Shown one piece after another: positions 61,187-64,000 of a stretch of DNA of 64,000 nt. Where the stretch lies: assembly GCF_000711875.1 (NCBI RefSeq), contig NZ_JONM01000015.1, positions 41,118 to 105,117 of the forward strand, read 5' to 3'. Positions within the stretch are counted from its first letter, which is position 1, and each line of letters opens with the position of its first letter. The notes beneath the pieces are model-generated. The model was not told the origin of the DNA, made no database searches, and saw only the letters and a list, made by a program, of their open reading frames with translations. The stretch is from Andreprevotia chitinilytica DSM 18519. Lineage in GTDB: Bacteria > Pseudomonadota > Gammaproteobacteria > Burkholderiales > Chitinibacteraceae. A program made the position numbers and the translations under genes.

Positions 61187-62527
61187 TCATTGCGCCTTCG
61201 TGTGGCGGAACTGCTCTAACGCTTGTGCAACCGCGTCTTCGGGGGCCTGCGGGATAATGTTGATGGGGATGACGACCTCGCAATCCACTGGCTCCGCGCC
61301 CTCGATGGTCAGTTCGACGATGCGGTTGCCAATGACGCTGTGAAAGTAGCGGGCAAAGTCCTCCACATCTTGCTCTGTGGTATCGGCGCTCTGCCGAACA
61401 CTGCTTTCATTGAGCAGCGTATGCATCCGACCAGTTGCCACGTTCATCAAAAACGCCAGAACAATGGTTTTGCGAGCGTTGTGTGCAGCTAGTTGCACCG
61501 AGCCATCGCCACTCCCCACAGGAAGCAGTGTCATGGATTGGAACTGTGCTGCGGGTCGATCTGGCCATAGCCTGATAGTTACCGTTGCGCCGTCCAGCTT
61601 ACCCAAGTCTTTGACGTCATCCACATAGCCGCCAGCCTTAAGGGTTTCGACCGCTTTCGGTGTCATGAGCACCTGCCATGGCGCTACGCGGTCTCTCTTC
61701 TCGTAGAGATCCATCTCGTCGGGCACACCCGCATCGACTTTGACATAGCGAGTGGCCAGTGCAGCAATGATGTCTAAGTCAGCGGCGATGCGCGTCCGAT
61801 CCTCCGGGATATCCGGATCAACAGTGGTTCCCGAAATACTGGCGTGTGCGACTGCGCAGCGCCCTGAGTCGTACAAGTGCTTGTTAACGTTAATCTGCTG
61901 CGCCTGTAGTTCACTGACCCGCTTCGCCGCGTCACCATCAAGCTGTGGCAGATTTTGCTCGACCCACGTCACCCTAGCTTGAGATACAAACTGGCTCTCG
62001 ATGACCTTGAAGAAGCTCAGGAACGAATATGGCTCGTGCACGTACCGCAGACGGCGGCCCTCACGGAGAAAGGCAAGCGCCATACGCACCTGGTCGTCTT
62101 CGATGATGGGCAAGTGATTGCAGCTGAAAGTCTTGTGGCCGCCCAACGTCAAGGTTGTGACTGCATCCTGCAGGCTGACGTGCAAGATAGGACTCCCCGC
62201 CCATGTCCGCATACCGGTGATGTCTACGTATCCGCGTTTGAAGTATCCCAGCAATGAGACAAAACGGTAGAGCCGAGACAGAGCCTCGTCGATTTGTTTG
62301 TTATCACATGGTGTGCTGATGGTCGGCGACGTAGTCCGCCCATCCGCTTGTTGGTTGGCACCGCGCAGAAGGTATTCTTGGCTGTTGTATTGGAGCCAAA
62401 CGTCTTCCTGTGGCCATGCCAGGGACGAAACGACACCAACGGTAAGCCAGCCATGCTTACCCTGAATCTTCGCGGTAGCTTCGTCGCCGAAGAGGTGCGG
62501 AACGTAGGGAGTTTTCATACTCAACAT
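61187..62527 (-). CDS. Unknown protein with a HEPN-like RX4H motif
   Basis: 446 residues from ATG 62527; ATG 62518 is also possible. I do not recognise the full protein with confidence; parts resemble the MauJ/Apea-HEPN-like group. Segment LYRFVSLLGYFKRGYVDITG is followed by a helical region with RVSELQAQQ and then SGRCAVAHASISGT, where Arg223 and His228 make an RX4H motif of HEPN RNases, and PEDRTRIAADLDIIAALATR. The C-terminal part is beta-rich. Codon use is a little less GC-rich than its neighbours, and it sits beside small ORFs and an IS, suggesting an accessory locus. Confidence 0.6.
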   Translation of the reverse strand: MLSMKTPYVPHLFGDEATAKIQGKHGWLTVGVVSSLAWPQEDVWLQYNSQEYLLRGANQQADGRTTSPTISTPCDNKQIDEALSRLYRFVSLLGYFKRGYVDITGMRTWAGSPILHVSLQDAVTTLTLGGHKTFSCNHLPIIEDDQVRMALAFLREGRRLRYVHEPYSFLSFFKVIESQFVSQARVTWVEQNLPQLDGDAAKRVSELQAQQINVNKHLYDSGRCAVAHASISGTTVDPDIPEDRTRIAADLDIIAALATRYVKVDAGVPDEMDLYEKRDRVAPWQVLMTPKAVETLKAGGYVDDVKDLGKLDGATVTIRLWPDRPAAQFQSMTLLPVGSGDGSVQLAAHNARKTIVLAFLMNVATGRMHTLLNESSVRQSADTTEQDVEDFARYFHSVIGNRIVELTIEGAEPVDCEVVIPINIIPQAPEDAVAQALEQFRHTKAQ

Positions 62528-62590
62528 AATAGGCGGCCAGCCGGGTAGGGCGGAACACCCAAAGGGCGTTCCGCCGCATCTAACTATCGC

Positions 62591-62854
62591 CTAACGCCGA
62601 TCCATCGGCCGCAATGCTCCAAGCCGTTGCATGGTCTCGTAGCGGAGCGTATCCAACCCGAAATGCCATTCCTCAGTCAGAAACGCGCCGACTTTGGCCA
62701 GATGGTGCAGATCCGATTCCGGCTCGCTCATGGCGATCATGGAGCGGAACACGCCTCCCAGCTGGGCGATGCGATCCAGGCCGATGTCGGCGACGTTGTT
62801 GAAATCGTCGAGGGGCAGCATGGGTGGGGTGGATGGGCTGTGGCGATCAAGCAT
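62591..62854 (-). CDS. Small protein of unknown function (second of a coupled pair)
   Basis: 87 residues (MLDRHSPSTPPMLPLDDFNN), helical, soluble. The ATG has a very good GGAGG site inside the end of the upstream gene, whose stop it overlaps by eight bases, so translation is coupled. No family recognised. Confidence 0.6.
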   Translation of the reverse strand: MLDRHSPSTPPMLPLDDFNNVADIGLDRIAQLGGVFRSMIAMSEPESDLHHLAKVGAFLTEEWHFGLDTLRYETMQRLGALRPMDRR

Positions 62855-63113
62855 GGCGGCCTCCGTTGCGGGGGCAACGAGCCATCCGTCGGCGATTTGT
62901 GAACACGCCCGCTTGCCACGCCTGCATCGCGGCGCGTTGCTGTTCCGCTAGCCGGCTGCCGTCGCGTGCCAGTTGATAGGTGGTCGTTCGTGGATCGATC
63001 AGGTTGGTCAGGATGGTAAAGATTCGATCCAGCTCGGCGAAACTGTCGCGGGCTTGCGCGATGAGGTGATCGAGGTCGGGTGGTGCTGGGGTGCTATGAG
63101 GTGAGTTGGGCAT
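62847..63113 (-). CDS. Small protein of unknown function (first of a coupled pair)
   Basis: 88 residues (MPNSPHSTPAPPDLDHLIAQ), with a helical centre ARDSFAELDRIFTILTNLID and a basic C-terminus. GGAGG lies seven bases before the ATG. Overlaps the next gene by eight bases. Small coupled ORFs of this kind are common in phage-derived or satellite regions, but no match can be named. Confidence 0.6.
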   Translation of the reverse strand: MPNSPHSTPAPPDLDHLIAQARDSFAELDRIFTILTNLIDPRTTTYQLARDGSRLAEQQRAAMQAWQAGVFTNRRRMARCPRNGGRHA

Positions 63114-63410
63114 GATTAGCCTCCGATAGTTTGCGGGCTATGCCCGCTCCTTCGCTTCCAAACGAAGGGGGCGGGCGCAAGGCAGGATTGGAAGACCGGC
63201 ACTATCGGAAACCGGCAGCCCGAAGGCTCCCCACCTTTGCCCGCCACAGAGGACGTACCAAGGGTGTTGCGAACATAAAAATAGCTGCGAAAAGCAGCTG
63301 TTCGCCGATAGATATCCGGGCTTCCAAACCCGATCGCGCTATTGAACGTGACTCCGCAAAACTACCCGACCCGTGCCAAGCTGGTCAAGACAGGCTGGCA
63401 CACCGTATCC

Positions 63411-63509
63411 GTAGCCCGGACGGCTTGCCGGCCGGGGTGACGACGTTGGCCGACTCCACCGGCGTGGATACGTTGAACCAACCCCGGCCGCAGAACGCGT
63501 CCGGGCTAC
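63411..63509. repeat. REP-like inverted pair, GTAGCCCGGACGGC family
   Basis: GTAGCCCGGACGGCTTGCCG and a right half GCAGAACGCGTCCGGGCTAC, spacer about 60 bases. Confidence 0.83.
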
Positions 63510-63658
63510 GTGGGCGGCCTTGGTCGGATGGGGGGGGGCGCCATGTAGGCCGGGTCGTTCGACCCGTGCGTAGCGACGCGTCACATGTCCGCCGAATTCG
63601 CGGGTTACGCTTTGTGGGGCTAACCCGCCCTACGCCGTCTTGCTCTCTACCCGCGCCA

Positions 63659-63730
63659 GTTCGTAGGTTGAGCGCAGCGAAGCCCAACATGGGTTGCCGA
63701 GGATTGCGCCAATGTTGGGCTTCGTTGCGT
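63659..63730. repeat. Short inverted repeat GTTGAGCGCAGCGAAGCCCAAC
   Basis: GCGAAGCCCAACAT at the left and ATGTTGGGCTTCG at the right form a hairpin. The left half, with GTTCGTAGGTTGAGCGCAGC, is repeated at 59973-60004 without the mate. Confidence 0.75.
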
Positions 63731-63734
63731 GTTC

Positions 63735-64000
63735 AGCCGGGAGACATAGGTAACACTTGTCGGGAGACATGGGTAACACCTTTTATGATCATCGCCTTGC
63801 CATTCACAGGAGCAGGCGATGCCTTGGAAGGAGTATTCCACCATGTCCTCACGCCACGAATTCGTCTTGCTGGCCCAAGCCCCTGGCGCCAATGTCCGTG
63901 CGCTGTGCCACGCCTTCAACATCAGCCCCAAGACCGGCTACAAATGGCTGGCCCGCTTCGCTGAACACGGCGCCGCCGGGTTGCAGGATCGCTCCCGCCG
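63735..64000 (+). mobile_element. IS481-family insertion sequence, left end (truncated by the window)
   Basis: TGTCGGGAGACATGGGTAAC at 63758 is the typical IS481 end. A second copy, CCGGGAGACATAGGTAACAC, lies just outside it (from about 63737), so the true end may be there. The transposase starts at 63819. Confidence 0.85.
63819..64000 (+). CDS. IS481-family transposase, N-terminal part
   Basis: First 60 residues of a transposase (MPWKEYSTMSSRHEFVLLAQ), with the helix-turn-helix VRALCHAFNISPKTGYKWLA and GAAGLQDRSRR typical of IS481. The DDE catalytic domain lies beyond the window, so intactness cannot be judged. A second in-frame ATG is at 63843. Confidence 0.9.
   Translation, partial: MPWKEYSTMSSRHEFVLLAQAPGANVRALCHAFNISPKTGYKWLARFAEHGAAGLQDRSR

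Larger units (their letters stand above)
63114..63757. other. Region between the small ORFs and the IS481 end
   Basis: Contains short hairpins (GCGGGCTATGCCCGC at 63133-63147), a plus-strand reading frame whose first 75 or so codons look like a small phage-type protein (RLPTFARHRGRTKGVANIKI) but which then runs into a REP pair (63411-63509), and copies of two other short repeats. No intact gene is supported. Confidence 0.5.

Noticed and set aside
1..64000. tRNA, rRNA genes or CRISPR arrays
   Set aside because: I looked for cloverleaf-type segments with GGTTCGAATCC arms and for regularly spaced repeats and found none that could be supported.

Overview
The window is about 64 kb of GC-rich chromosome with dense short operons. 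It looks like a betaproteobacterium, probably in or near the Neisseriales (chitin-associated Chitinibacteraceae/Chromobacteriaceae type). The clues are a MutL that keeps the C-terminal endonuclease motifs, the mutL-miaA neighbourhood, an O2-dependent HemF, the secreted chitin-binding-type proteins and several chemoreceptors. This placement is inference from gene content; no rRNA or tRNA gene is present. Most genes are housekeeping or ordinary accessory genes.

Layout. 1-7191 (minus strand): a chemosensory cluster with two tandem paralogous chemoreceptors, a CheA with an extra MshEN-like (possible c-di-GMP) module, a hemerythrin-like protein, a STAS protein, CheY and a third receptor without a periplasmic sensor domain. 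7893-18225: valS, a DUF2917/LysR divergent pair, a secreted His-rich protein, a Cache chemoreceptor, a glycine-zipper protein, glmS and a 59-residue zinc-ribbon gene. 19050-25960: small lipoprotein plus Tat-exported phospholipase C, RidA, a stand-alone caspase-fold-like protease candidate, an NPD dioxygenase, an Ala/Pro/Lys-rich DNA-binding-type protein and two small membrane proteins. 26272-28711: two tandem branched-chain-amino-acid-type binding proteins with no permease. 28880-34882: coaD, an RlmK-like methyltransferase, an exonuclease/GIY-YIG fusion, a PIG-L deacetylase, a cNMP-binding protein and DUF475.

34953-40732: mutL, a membrane protein, a DUF559 nuclease fused in frame to MiaA, and a sigma-54 activator. 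41206-47857: LysR/old-yellow-enzyme pair, quinone-reductase-like oxidoreductase, RNase II-type nuclease, zinc-ribbon protein, panD. 48103-51650: two secreted proteins sharing an almost identical N-terminal carbohydrate-binding module, one with a DUF3472-like region and one with an M60 metallopeptidase. 51809-53962: DUF2946-like/PCuAC copper pair and hemF. 54492-59374: a ytfQRT-yjfF sugar ABC operon. 59439-64000: macro-domain protein, amino-acid-type binding protein, an unknown HEPN-like protein, two small coupled ORFs and the left end of an IS481-family element.

The most unusual thing is the load of dispersed palindromic elements of at least five families. One family lies inside coding sequence, in the same reading frame, in both mutL and the DUF559-miaA gene, where it forms protein linkers. 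Another copy of a different family has split an intrinsic terminator at its loop. The strongest leads for new biology are this protein-coding palindromic element, the nuclease-MiaA fusion it joins, the MshEN-containing CheA and the orphan His/Cys protease candidate.
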